Source: Mucilaginibacter dorajii (GTDB lineage: Bacteria > Bacteroidota > Bacteroidia > Sphingobacteriales > Sphingobacteriaceae). From it: a stretch of 64,000 nt of DNA. The position numbers were made by a program, and so were the translations under genes. How positions within the stretch are numbered: position 1 is the stretch's first letter; each line of letters starts with the position of its first letter. The stretch spans positions 186,001-250,000 of the forward strand of contig NZ_JANTYS010000003.1 in assembly GCF_024808255.1 (NCBI RefSeq), given 5' to 3'. A model generated the notes under the pieces. It was given only the letters and a program-made list of their open reading frames with translations, searched no databases and was not told the DNA's origin. This document shows positions 1 through 7,671 of the stretch, piece by piece.

Positions 1-18
1 TGCCGTTTATCAACCATC

Positions 19-516
19 ATGACCAGGATAGGCCTCATATCTGATACCCATAGTTACCTCGACGAATCCGTTTTTAAACATTTTGAAAACTGCGACGAGA
101 TTTGGCATGCCGGTGATTTTGGTACGTTAGAGCTGGCCGATCAATTGGCAGCCTTTAAACCAACAAAAGGTGTGTATGGTAATATCGATGGAAAAGACAT
201 CCGTATCGTTTACCCCGAAAACCTACGCTTTAACTGTGAAGGGGTAGATGTACTCATGACCCACATTGGCGGTTATCCTGGCAAGTATAATCCATCTATC
301 CGTACAGAAATGTACAGCAACCCACCAAAGCTTTTCATTTGCGGGCATTCGCACATCCTTAAGGTAATGCACGATAAAAAGATCAATTGCCTGCACCTTA
401 ACCCGGGCGCGGCGGGTAAGCAGGGCTGGCATAAAGTGCGCACACTGATGCGTTTTAATATTGATGGCAACAAGATCCAGGACCTGCAGGTGATTGAGCT
501 GGCGGATAGGTACTAA
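19..516 (+). CDS. YfcE/MJ0936-family metallophosphoesterase
   Basis: This is a 165-residue cytoplasmic calcineurin-like phosphoesterase of the small YfcE/MJ0936 type, a family that hydrolyses phosphodiesters with two bound metal ions. The metal-site motifs are all visible: D9-x-H11 in SDTH, D33 in AGDF, N55 in GNID, H82, and H110-x-H112 in GHSH. The length matches single-domain family members and there is no signal peptide. The ATG lies only 18 bases from the window edge, so upstream partners cannot be seen. A HAD-type phosphatase follows 51 bases downstream on the same strand and may be co-transcribed. The physiological substrate cannot be read from the sequence. Confidence 0.9.
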   Translation: MTRIGLISDTHSYLDESVFKHFENCDEIWHAGDFGTLELADQLAAFKPTKGVYGNIDGKDIRIVYPENLRFNCEGVDVLMTHIGGYPGKYNPSIRTEMYSNPPKLFICGHSHILKVMHDKKINCLHLNPGAAGKQGWHKVRTLMRFNIDGNKIQDLQVIELADRY

Positions 517-567
517 TAAGTTTATCCTCCCTAAAACCAAGCGCTTTATTATCCGTTGGATAATAAC

Positions 568-1314
568 ATGAAAAAACTAATTGTTTTTGACCTTGATGGC
601 ACCCTTGCCGAAAGCAAGGCCCCCATTGATAAAGAAATGGCCCAACTGTTTTCGGCTTTGTTGGATGTGGCCAAAGTGGCCATCATATCTGGTGGCGACT
701 GGCCCCAGTTTGAAAAGCAGGTAATAGCTCATTTACCCAAGGGAACAAAACTATCCCGCTTATCCATATTACCAACCTGCGGCACAAAATTTTATAAGTA
801 TAAATCATCGGGCTGGAAAAAGATCTACTCGGAAGATTTTACAGTTGATGAAAAGAAAAAGATCATCGACTCCTTAAATCAGGCTGTTGAAAAATCCGGC
901 TTTAAGGCCGATAAAACCTGGGGCGATCAGATAGAAGATCGCGAAAGTCAGATCACCTTTTCGGCATTGGGTCAAAAAGCTCCGCTCGAACCCAAAAAAG
1001 CCTGGGATCCCGATTTTAAAAAGAGAAAGAAGATCAAAGTTATCCTGGATAAATTGATCCCGGAGTTTGCGGTGCATTTAGGAGGTGCTACGTCGATTGA
1101 TATTACCAAGCCGGGTATCGATAAAGCCTACGGTATGTATAAGCTACGTGACACGCTTAAAATAACCATTAAACAAATGCTGTTTATGGGCGATGCCCTG
1201 TTTGATGGCGGTAACGATCAGCCAGCCCGCACCACCGGTGCGGATTGTATCCAGGTACGTGATCCGCAGGAAACAAAACGGGTTATCGAGGGCGTGATAG
1301 CTTGTTTAAAGTAA
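568..1314 (+). CDS. HAD-superfamily (IIB-like) sugar-phosphatase or phosphomannomutase-like protein
   Basis: This 248-residue protein begins with the HAD motif I (FDLDGT; nucleophile D8 and acid/base D10). It has a motif II serine in ISGG (S41), and a C-terminal GDALFDGGND motif typical of motif IV. The cap between motifs II and III resembles the IIB class that includes sucrose-phosphate phosphatase and eukaryotic phosphomannomutase. An in-frame TTG at 556 would add four residues, but the ATG places the catalytic motif at the usual distance from the N-terminus, so I chose 568. It is probably a cytoplasmic sugar-phosphate phosphatase; the exact substrate is unknown. It is followed by a convergent MFS gene. 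Confidence 0.8.
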   Translation: MKKLIVFDLDGTLAESKAPIDKEMAQLFSALLDVAKVAIISGGDWPQFEKQVIAHLPKGTKLSRLSILPTCGTKFYKYKSSGWKKIYSEDFTVDEKKKIIDSLNQAVEKSGFKADKTWGDQIEDRESQITFSALGQKAPLEPKKAWDPDFKKRKKIKVILDKLIPEFAVHLGGATSIDITKPGIDKAYGMYKLRDTLKITIKQMLFMGDALFDGGNDQPARTTGADCIQVRDPQETKRVIEGVIACLK

Positions 1315-1391
1315 AACTATAAGGTGCGGATAGCTTATCTGTTATTATAGCTATTTGGTTCGATCTAAGCGGATACGACGCGATATAAAGC

Positions 1392-2648
1392 CTACATTTT
1401 CTTCTCAATGTTAACGAGCGGGATAGCCAAAAAAGCGATCAATAAAAGAAACGCCGCAGTGATCATGAAAAGACCCGATCCTAATATATGGTAAAGAAAA
1501 GCGCCTGTAACCAAACCAATAATACTGGCCAGGCTGCCGGCGCTGCCTGCAAAACCTTGTATCATGCCCTGTACGTTTTCGTTGCCTGTGTTAGAAAGTA
1601 AGGCGATGAACGATGGCCACATTATACCGTTGCCAATTGCAAACAGCAGTGCGGCAAAATAAATGATCACGATATTATCGAATGTTAAAAGGACAAAGCA
1701 GCCGCACAGGATCACGCTGCCTGCAATCACCAGTGCCGCTCCCGAAATGCGTTTGGCGATATAGCCCATAACGGGGCCTTCAACCAAAACCATCATCCCG
1801 CTTAAAAACGAAAAAAAGATTCCCAACTTTAAAACACTCCAATGCATTTTACCCGCCGCGTAAACCGGGAAGCCCACATAAAAGAAGTTAAAGCCTAAAA
1901 ATATCAGGAAATATAAGATCAAAAAATAAGGAACGTAAGGGAGTTTAAGCACGGCCTTTAATCCCTTAAACGTAGTTTGTTTAACAGGTGCAATGCCGGG
2001 TACCACCTCAATACTCTTCTTTTCCCGGGGCTCATGAATCCGAAAGTAAATAACCCCCAACGCGATTAATGATATGAGTGCTGTAACAATAACCGGCAGG
2101 ATATTGCCTAATGCAGTGGCACCCAATAAGCCGGCCAGCAAAGGCCCCAAAATAAAACCCAGGTTTGATGCCGCGGCCATGCGACCAAAGTTTCGCTTCC
2201 GATCGTCCTTCACAGAAATATCGGCTACGTAGGCATTGGCTACAGACATATTGCCACCGGTGAGCCCATCAATAGCCCTGCCTAAAAATATCAACAGCAG
2301 CGGAATGCTGAACATAAAGTTCCCTGCAAGGTCGTTATGCAGGTTTATTTGATGATTGGGAATTATCAGCCCCAATAAAAAAATAAGCCAGGCTATAAAA
2401 GTTCCTGCTTCACTTAGCAGCAGTATTTTTTTACGCCCATACCTGTCAGACCAATTCCCCAATACTGGCGAGCCTATGAGCTGAAAGAATGAGTAGGTGG
2501 CGCTCATAAAGCCGTAAACCACCTCGTGCCCGCCTAATTTAAGTACAATAACAACCATAAAGGGAATCACCACACTAAAACCCAGTGCATCAATAAAGTT
2601 CACCATCAATATAGGGAACAGGGTAGCTTTAGAGGTGTTTGCAGGCAT
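1392..2648 (-). CDS. MFS transporter, TetA/DHA1-like drug-proton antiporter
   Basis: This is a 418-residue integral membrane protein with about 12 hydrophobic helices. Loop 2-3 carries the major-facilitator motif A (GNWSDRYGRKK, around residues 65-75). The N-terminus (NFIDALGFSVVIPF) and the GRAIDGLTGGN segment in helix 4 resemble tetracycline and multidrug exporters of the DHA1 group. The likely role is proton-driven efflux of a small molecule across the inner membrane; the substrate is not predictable. It is transcribed divergently from the SDR gene starting at 2797. The 148-base gap between them must hold both promoters. Confidence 0.85.
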   Translation of the reverse strand: MPANTSKATLFPILMVNFIDALGFSVVIPFMVVIVLKLGGHEVVYGFMSATYSFFQLIGSPVLGNWSDRYGRKKILLLSEAGTFIAWLIFLLGLIIPNHQINLHNDLAGNFMFSIPLLLIFLGRAIDGLTGGNMSVANAYVADISVKDDRKRNFGRMAAASNLGFILGPLLAGLLGATALGNILPVIVTALISLIALGVIYFRIHEPREKKSIEVVPGIAPVKQTTFKGLKAVLKLPYVPYFLILYFLIFLGFNFFYVGFPVYAAGKMHWSVLKLGIFFSFLSGMMVLVEGPVMGYIAKRISGAALVIAGSVILCGCFVLLTFDNIVIIYFAALLFAIGNGIMWPSFIALLSNTGNENVQGMIQGFAGSAGSLASIIGLVTGAFLYHILGSGLFMITAAFLLLIAFLAIPLVNIEKKM

Positions 2649-2796
2649 ATTATGGTTTAACTGATTATACTACAGGTAAGTTAGCGTTTAGTTTTTTGTT
2701 TTTAATGAGCGTTTTAACAAAACGATTTGAGCTTTACAGCAAAATTGCCTGGCTGAAACCTCCCGACATTTGTATCAACAAAAAAATAAAAACGAC

Positions 2797-3681
2797 ATGA
2801 CAAAAATTTGGTTTATAACAGGCAGCTCCCGCGGATTAGGGCGTAGCCTTACAGCAGCGGTACTTGCCAAAGGCGATAAAGTAGCCGCAACAGCACGCAA
2901 TACAGATCAGTTACAGGATTTTGTTGATCAATACCCCAACCAGGTACTTCCAATTAAACTGGATGTAACCAAACAGGACGAGATCAATACTGCTATCGAG
3001 AATACGATACAGTATTTCGGACGTATTGATGTATTGGTTAACAATGCCGGTTTTGGCATCACGGGAGCTGCCGAAGCTTATACTGATGAACAGGTTCGCG
3101 ATCAGCTGGAAACAAACCTGAACGCGCCCATTGCCATAACCCGTGCGGTGATCCCTCATATGCGCAAACAGGGCTCTGGTCATATATTGCAGATCAGTTC
3201 TATCGGTGGTCGGGTTGGCGCTGCAGGTGTCACCATTTACCAGGCAGCTAAATTTGGCTTAAGCGGTTTTAGCGAAGGTTTGGCACAGGAGCTCGATCCA
3301 TTAGGTATCAAAGTAACTGTTGTTGAACCGGGAGGTTTCCGTACCGATTGGGCCGGCGATTCGATGACCTACGCCAAATCAATAGCTGGCTACGAAACTA
3401 CAGTTGAAAAAAGGGCCAATTATTTTAAAAGCGGTGAGTTTAAGCCCTTGGGCGATCCTGACAAGGCTGCCAAAGTAATGATTGACATTGTTGATCATCC
3501 GCAACCACCCCTGCACCTTATATTGGGTAGTGAAGGCGTAGCTATTGTAAAAGCATCAGAAGGAGCTAAATTGGCCGAACTGGAAAAATGGACGCCAATA
3601 AGCATCTCTACCGATCATGACGAAGCTGAAAACTTTTTTGAATCGGAACAGGGCAAATCATACCTGAAACTTAAAAAGTAA
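2797..3681 (+). CDS. Short-chain dehydrogenase/reductase (classical SDR)
   Basis: This is a 294-residue NAD(P)-dependent oxidoreductase. It has the Rossmann glycine motif GSSRGLG (residues 9-15), NNAG (82-85), a catalytic serine near 134, and Y148-x3-K152. A basic residue after the glycine motif favours NADP(H). The length and C-terminal extension are typical of SDRs often annotated as oxidoreductases of unknown substrate. A TTG at 2770 extends the frame, but the ATG puts the Rossmann motif at the normal position. The co-directional AraC gene after the terminator at 3698 may control it (inference from order only). Confidence 0.88.
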   Translation: MTKIWFITGSSRGLGRSLTAAVLAKGDKVAATARNTDQLQDFVDQYPNQVLPIKLDVTKQDEINTAIENTIQYFGRIDVLVNNAGFGITGAAEAYTDEQVRDQLETNLNAPIAITRAVIPHMRKQGSGHILQISSIGGRVGAAGVTIYQAAKFGLSGFSEGLAQELDPLGIKVTVVEPGGFRTDWAGDSMTYAKSIAGYETTVEKRANYFKSGEFKPLGDPDKAAKVMIDIVDHPQPPLHLILGSEGVAIVKASEGAKLAELEKWTPISISTDHDEAENFFESEQGKSYLKLKK

Positions 3682-3697
3682 TAGTTGAATTAATAAG

Positions 3698-3736
3698 CAG
3701 CACAGACCGGTAAATTGGCCTGTGCTGTTTTAATTT
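3698..3736 (+). terminator. Rho-independent terminator after the SDR gene
   Basis: An 8-bp perfect stem (CAGCACAG at 3698-3705 pairing with CTGTGCTG at 3720-3727) encloses a 14-base loop and is followed by a T-rich tail (TTTTAATTT). It lies 16 bases past the SDR stop and 16 bases before the next ATG, so it probably insulates the AraC gene. Confidence 0.75.
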
Positions 3737-3752
3737 ATAAATTTGCCCCTGT

Positions 3753-4559
3753 ATGCTTAAGCAAAATAAAGAACCGGTGCTACAACAAATTAATCACAAC
3801 TGCTACCTAACCAGGAGCCGGGAAGGAGAGCAGTTTGTGCCCGAACATGTTTTTAGCTACCAGATCTCGGGCTCGCTTACTATTAATGATGGCAACAAAA
3901 CATACCAGGTGGAGCAGGGTGAGTTTAGGCTAAGTAAGCGTAATCATCTCATTAAATTTGTAAAGCAGCCGCCACCCAATGGCGAATACAAAACTTTATC
4001 GATATATCTTGATCAGCAAACCCTGCGTGATTTCAGCCTGGAGTATGGTTATAAGGCAGAAAAACATTCCGATGAGGGTCCGTTTATCACCTTAAAGCCA
4101 AATCAGCTTTATAAAAGTTTTATGGAATCGCTGTTGCCTTACGCGCAAAGCGGGCACGGTATAAGTAATGAGTTGCAGCGGTTAAAGTTAAGAGAGGCCA
4201 TACTCATTTTACTACAGGCCAATCCCGAACTGAAGGACGTACTGTTTGATTTTAGCGAACCTGGTAAAATAGACCTGGAAGGCTTTATGAACAAAAATTA
4301 TCATTTTAATGTGCAGCTAAAAAGATACGCATACCTCACCGGTCGCAGTTTAGCTACGTTCAAGCGCGATTTTGAAAAAATATTTCACCTAAGTCCAAGC
4401 CGATGGTTACAGCAGCGCCGGTTGCAGGAGGCGTATTATCTCATCAAAAAAAAGGGGCAGGCTCCCTCTGATGTTTACCTCGAATTAGGCTTTGAAGACC
4501 TATCGCATTTCTCATTTGCATTCAAAAAAATGTATGGCGTTGCGCCATCAAAAATTTGA
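3753..4559 (+). CDS. AraC-family transcriptional regulator
   Basis: This 268-residue regulator has an N-terminal cupin-like sensory half (residues ~1-150) and a C-terminal pair of helix-turn-helix motifs (~175-268). The second ends in the diagnostic GFEDLSHFSFAFKKMYGVAPS segment; a hydrophobic GF followed by a helix and P-S is the AraC signature. The architecture resembles the ExsA-like AraC proteins common in Bacteroidota, and the ligand is unknown. It lies directly downstream of an SDR gene in the same direction, and such pairs are often regulator and target. The reading frame is intact. Confidence 0.88.
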   Translation: MLKQNKEPVLQQINHNCYLTRSREGEQFVPEHVFSYQISGSLTINDGNKTYQVEQGEFRLSKRNHLIKFVKQPPPNGEYKTLSIYLDQQTLRDFSLEYGYKAEKHSDEGPFITLKPNQLYKSFMESLLPYAQSGHGISNELQRLKLREAILILLQANPELKDVLFDFSEPGKIDLEGFMNKNYHFNVQLKRYAYLTGRSLATFKRDFEKIFHLSPSRWLQQRRLQEAYYLIKKKGQAPSDVYLELGFEDLSHFSFAFKKMYGVAPSKI

Positions 4560-4668
4560 TTATAAGGAATTTGCAATAGGTATTTCGTGGTTAAAATACC
4601 ACGTTTCCTCAATTTGGGGTATTTTATACACAAAATATTCCCTCGTTAATCATCCTTGTTTAGCCCTG

Positions 4669-5016
4669 TTAAGCTACAAATGTTTTTTGCGTGTCGTTAA
4701 GAAATGAATAAGCTTCCAGCTTTTGTAAAAAAGACTGCACGTTAGCATCAATCAACTTTACCATATCAAGCGTAGCAAGGCATACCCGTAAAATATTATC
4801 CTGTATGTATACAGTATAATATGCTTTCAATTTGGTGTTATCTTTATAGCTAAATTCAACCAAACCAACCGGATTGAATCCTTCGGGATGATGAAATGTA
4901 ACTATGCAGTTGTTGAAAAAATGATTTTTTGCAGCTAATTCATCAATAGCTTCATTTTTTTGGTCAGTTAGTTCAGGATCAGCTTCTGTCCTTAGCGCGT
5001 TATAAAGGATCGTCAT
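4669..5016 (-). CDS. Hypothetical protein, 115 residues
   Basis: I do not recognise this protein. It has an acidic N-terminus (TEADPELTDQKNEAIDELAAKN), a central beta-rich stretch (CIVTFHHPEGF, VGLVEFSYKDN, LKAYYTVYIQDNILRVCLATLD) and a short C-terminal helix. There is no signal peptide and no transmembrane segment, so it is presumably cytoplasmic. It overlaps no other plausible gene, has an ATG start, and shows ordinary codon use for the window, which supports real coding. It stands alone between the AraC gene and a 400-base non-coding gap. Confidence 0.55.
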   Translation of the reverse strand: MTILYNALRTEADPELTDQKNEAIDELAAKNHFFNNCIVTFHHPEGFNPVGLVEFSYKDNTKLKAYYTVYIQDNILRVCLATLDMVKLIDANVQSFLQKLEAYSFLNDTQKTFVA

Positions 5017-5122
5017 TTAATGGGGTATTGTTAAATAAAAAAGTCAGTTATACCTGAACACAACAACAAGAATACCAATAGGTGTTCAAACGCTTATTCA
5101 TTTTGTTCACTTTTAATTGGTG

Positions 5123-5390
5123 GAGTCGATTAGAGGGATATGGTTTAGATTGTATGCGGAATCCGTCATGAAAACGATGACGGAGTTGGTTCGACTCATT
5201 CTGATTAGCCATCTAAAATAAAAATTGTACTCCTTTTAGGAATGGTGTGTGTTTTATTGTACAATTAAGCATTTGAGGATGTAACCATTAGCGTTTGGTT
5301 GCCGTACAACAAATAGTAAAAGGTTAGTTAATTTATTGGTTTGAATTTGTTTAGAAACTCCCGGATTGCCAACCGGGAGTTTTCTATTTT
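5123..5390 (+). ncRNA. Candidate structured RNA ending in an intrinsic terminator
   Basis: The 400-base gap 5017-5416 has no credible ORF but several ordered inverted repeats on the + strand. GAGTCGA (5123-5129) pairs with TCGACTC (5191-5197) around an inner perfect 7-bp hairpin (CCGTCAT 5163-5169 with ATGACGG 5177-5183). A further AATTGTAC...GTACAATT pair spans ~5223-5265. The series ends in a strong stem followed by TTCTATTTT. No + strand gene precedes that terminator, so a small RNA transcribed rightward is a reasonable reading. It is a candidate only; I matched no known RNA family. Confidence 0.3.
5355..5390 (+). terminator. Intrinsic terminator-like hairpin
   Basis: A 10-bp perfect stem (AAACTCCCGG 5355-5364 with CCGGGAGTTT 5373-5382) with an 8-base loop is followed on the + strand by TTCTATTTT. 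The minus-strand tail (CTAAACAAATTC) is poorer, so rightward termination fits best. It could still act for the leftward SDR that stops at 5417. Confidence 0.6.
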
Positions 5391-5416
5391 ATGTCGATTA
5401 CGAAATCTTGTCTCTA

Positions 5417-6181
5417 TTAAAGGTTCATACCACCTGATACCTCAATGCGTTGCGCGTTGATCCAGCGGGCATCTTCGGTACATAAAAAAGCTACTACGCC
5501 ACCAATATCATCGGGTAGGCCTACGCGACCCAAAGCGGTAACGCCCGCAATGTATTTATTAACCTGTTCATTATCGCGTACCATGCCGCCGCCAAAATCT
5601 GTTTCAATAGCACCGGGAGCCACCACGTTAACTGCAATACCGCGTTTGCCCAATTCGGCGGCCATATAACGGCTAAGGGTTTCTATGCCGCCCTTCATTG
5701 ATGCATAAGCCGCATACCCCGGTGAACTGAACCTTGCCAAACCACTTGATAAATTAATAATGCGGCCACCATCGTTAATTAACGACAATGCTTTCTGGGT
5801 TAAAAAAAATACACCCTTAAAGTGGATATTAAACAGCATGTCAAAATCTTCCTCTTTAGTATCTGCAAATGAAGCGTGAACGCCAACACCCGCGTTATTG
5901 ATCAGGAAATCGAAGTTTTCTGCATTGAAGGTATTTTTCAATACTGCTTTTAAATTTTCAAAAAATTGATCGAAAGTTTTAACCTCGCCGGTATTCAGTT
6001 GCAGGGCAGCGGCTTTAACACCTGTCTTTTCAATTTCGGTTACTACGGCCTCAGCCTCATCCTGTTTGCTGTTATAGGTAAGCACTACGTTGATGCCTTT
6101 TTGGGCCAGGCTTAACGCCATGTTTTTACCCAATCCGCGACTGCCGCCGGTTACAAGAGCTATTTTATTTGTTGGTTCCAT
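5417..6181 (-). CDS. Short-chain dehydrogenase/reductase (FabG-like)
   Basis: This 254-residue NAD(P)-dependent SDR has GGSRGLG at residues 12-18, NNAG at 95-98, catalytic serine S145/S146 and Y159-x3-K163. It ends with the usual SGGMNL C-terminus of FabG-like enzymes. The GSRG pattern suggests NADP(H). A longer frame begins upstream at 6238, but the ATG at 6181 gives the canonical N-terminus (MEPTNKIALVTGG). It is a cytoplasmic oxidoreductase whose substrate cannot be assigned. It sits alone, with non-coding sequence on both sides and the AraC gene upstream at 6373 in the same direction. Confidence 0.87.
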   Translation of the reverse strand: MEPTNKIALVTGGSRGLGKNMALSLAQKGINVVLTYNSKQDEAEAVVTEIEKTGVKAAALQLNTGEVKTFDQFFENLKAVLKNTFNAENFDFLINNAGVGVHASFADTKEEDFDMLFNIHFKGVFFLTQKALSLINDGGRIINLSSGLARFSSPGYAAYASMKGGIETLSRYMAAELGKRGIAVNVVAPGAIETDFGGGMVRDNEQVNKYIAGVTALGRVGLPDDIGGVVAFLCTEDARWINAQRIEVSGGMNL

Positions 6182-6372
6182 TTTCTGTTTTAATTTATAA
6201 AACAAAGGTAACGTGGTTATGTCCCGTACTGTTTGCAAGCATCAATCCAATGTTTGCAAAAATCAATCCTGAGGTAAAAGGCGAAAGGTTTTGAGAGATG
6301 GCGTTGAAGAAAGCAGATAGGGGTAGCGAAACATATTCAACCTAATCAACTCAATCTAACTTAATCAACCAC

Positions 6373-7287
6373 TCACCTCTGATTAACTTCCTTCAACTTT
6401 TTCCTGTACTCATTTGGTGAGCTGCCCATAAGTTTGGTGAACATTCTTGAAAAGTAGTATTGATCTTCGATGCCGAGGTTCAGTGCGATGCTTTTGATAG
6501 ACATGGTGGTGAACGAAATGTATTGACAGGCCTTTTGAACCTTGAGCTGGTTAAAATATTCGATGGGGGAGTAACCCGTTTTTGCCCTAAAAATAGCCGA
6601 ATAGTGGGAGGTAGATAGTTTGGCGAAGCTACTGAGGTCATCAAGCCTTATCATGGTGGTGATATTGTCCTGCATGTATTTGATCGTTTTTTCAACAATA
6701 TCATTGTCGGCAGGCTGGTCGTCAACATGGTTAAACTTGTCCTCGTAAATCAGTGACGATAAAAAATGTGAAAATATCATGTTTACATATCGTAGGGCAT
6801 CACTGCTGTAGCCTTTTTCGAGGTTAAAGCAGATGTCTTCAAATAGCTTAATCCTGTCTTCATTAAATGAAAGATATGGCTTGTAATTTTCAGAGTTCTT
6901 CAATATCAGCTCAAGAATAAACGGCGCTATTTCGCCTTTAAAGTGAATCCAGTATATCGTCCATGGTTTGTCCATATTGGCCGCGTACTTATGCGGCGTA
7001 TTAGCGGGGATTGCTATAAATTGTGACGGTGATACTTCTACTTTTTTTTTGTTGATCTCCAGCCAGCCGTAACCTTCTGTACAATAAATAATGATATGCT
7101 GGTTAATGCCATTTGGCCGCTCGGCATAGTGGTGTTTGGCTTTAGGGTAGTATCCAATATCGGTAATGTAAATCTGTTTGGTAACCAGGTCTTTACTTAA
7201 AAAATTGGTAATGATTTTTTTGGGCAAAACAATAAGTTTTTGCCCCTCGAAACCATCTCTGCGCCTTAAAATTGTGCTTTTAGCCAT
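6373..7287 (-). CDS. AraC-family regulator, divergent from the glycosidase operon
   Basis: This 304-residue regulator starts with a conserved segment (RRRDGFEGQKLIVLP) shared with the AraC protein at 14701. A cupin-type sensory domain follows (IIIYCTEGYGWLEI, IPANTPHKYAA, WTIYWIHFKG). Two helix-turn-helix motifs lie at ~205-300, ending GIEDQYYFSRMFTKLMGSSPNEYRK. This cupin-plus-AraC build is typical of sugar-responsive activators. It is transcribed divergently from the glycosidase gene across a 384-base gap that contains repeated TCCAT/ATGGA boxes. I infer that it and its paralogue at 14701 control the operon between them. Confidence 0.9.
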   Translation of the reverse strand: MAKSTILRRRDGFEGQKLIVLPKKIITNFLSKDLVTKQIYITDIGYYPKAKHHYAERPNGINQHIIIYCTEGYGWLEINKKKVEVSPSQFIAIPANTPHKYAANMDKPWTIYWIHFKGEIAPFILELILKNSENYKPYLSFNEDRIKLFEDICFNLEKGYSSDALRYVNMIFSHFLSSLIYEDKFNHVDDQPADNDIVEKTIKYMQDNITTMIRLDDLSSFAKLSTSHYSAIFRAKTGYSPIEYFNQLKVQKACQYISFTTMSIKSIALNLGIEDQYYFSRMFTKLMGSSPNEYRKKLKEVNQR

Positions 7288-7379
7288 TTTTTATTAAGAA
7301 AGTGATTGTAAATAACCGGCAGAAGCAATTGGAAAACCTCTGTAATACAAACATTCATAAAAAAACTCAAAATAGCATT

Positions 7380-7468
7380 ATCCATCTTAAAATAAGTTTT
7401 ATTATTGGTCCATAACATAGTCCATCATTTCCGTAACATTACCTATTTTTTAATCTCATTTAATCCAT
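7380..7468. promoter_or_regulatory. Candidate operator cluster in the divergent AraC/glycosidase gap
   Basis: The 384-base gap 7288-7671 holds no ORF. It contains the hexamer (A/G)TCCAT at 7380, 7408, 7420 and 7463. The reverse form ATGGAT occurs at 7601 and a partial ATGGA at 7618, closer to the glycosidase start. The pair at 7408/7420 is separated by 12 bases, about one helical turn. The same hexamers recur upstream of the SusC gene. AraC proteins usually bind paired half-sites, so this is a plausible operator; binding is inferred. No confident Bacteroidota -33/-7 promoter was identified. Confidence 0.35.
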
Positions 7469-7671
7469 GAGATTTACATCGTAACCAATTAGCGATATCA
7501 TCAATATCAAAAGCTTCGTGAAAATACCCTATTAAGTAGTTAGCAGGGGTAAGCTTGCAACAAGTTGACCAATTAGCTGTGAAAGCAAGGAGTAAGGGCA
7601 ATGGATGTGTACAGTAGATGGACTTTTATATTGAACTATCGCGATATTTTAAAAAAGTATAATTACACTAA

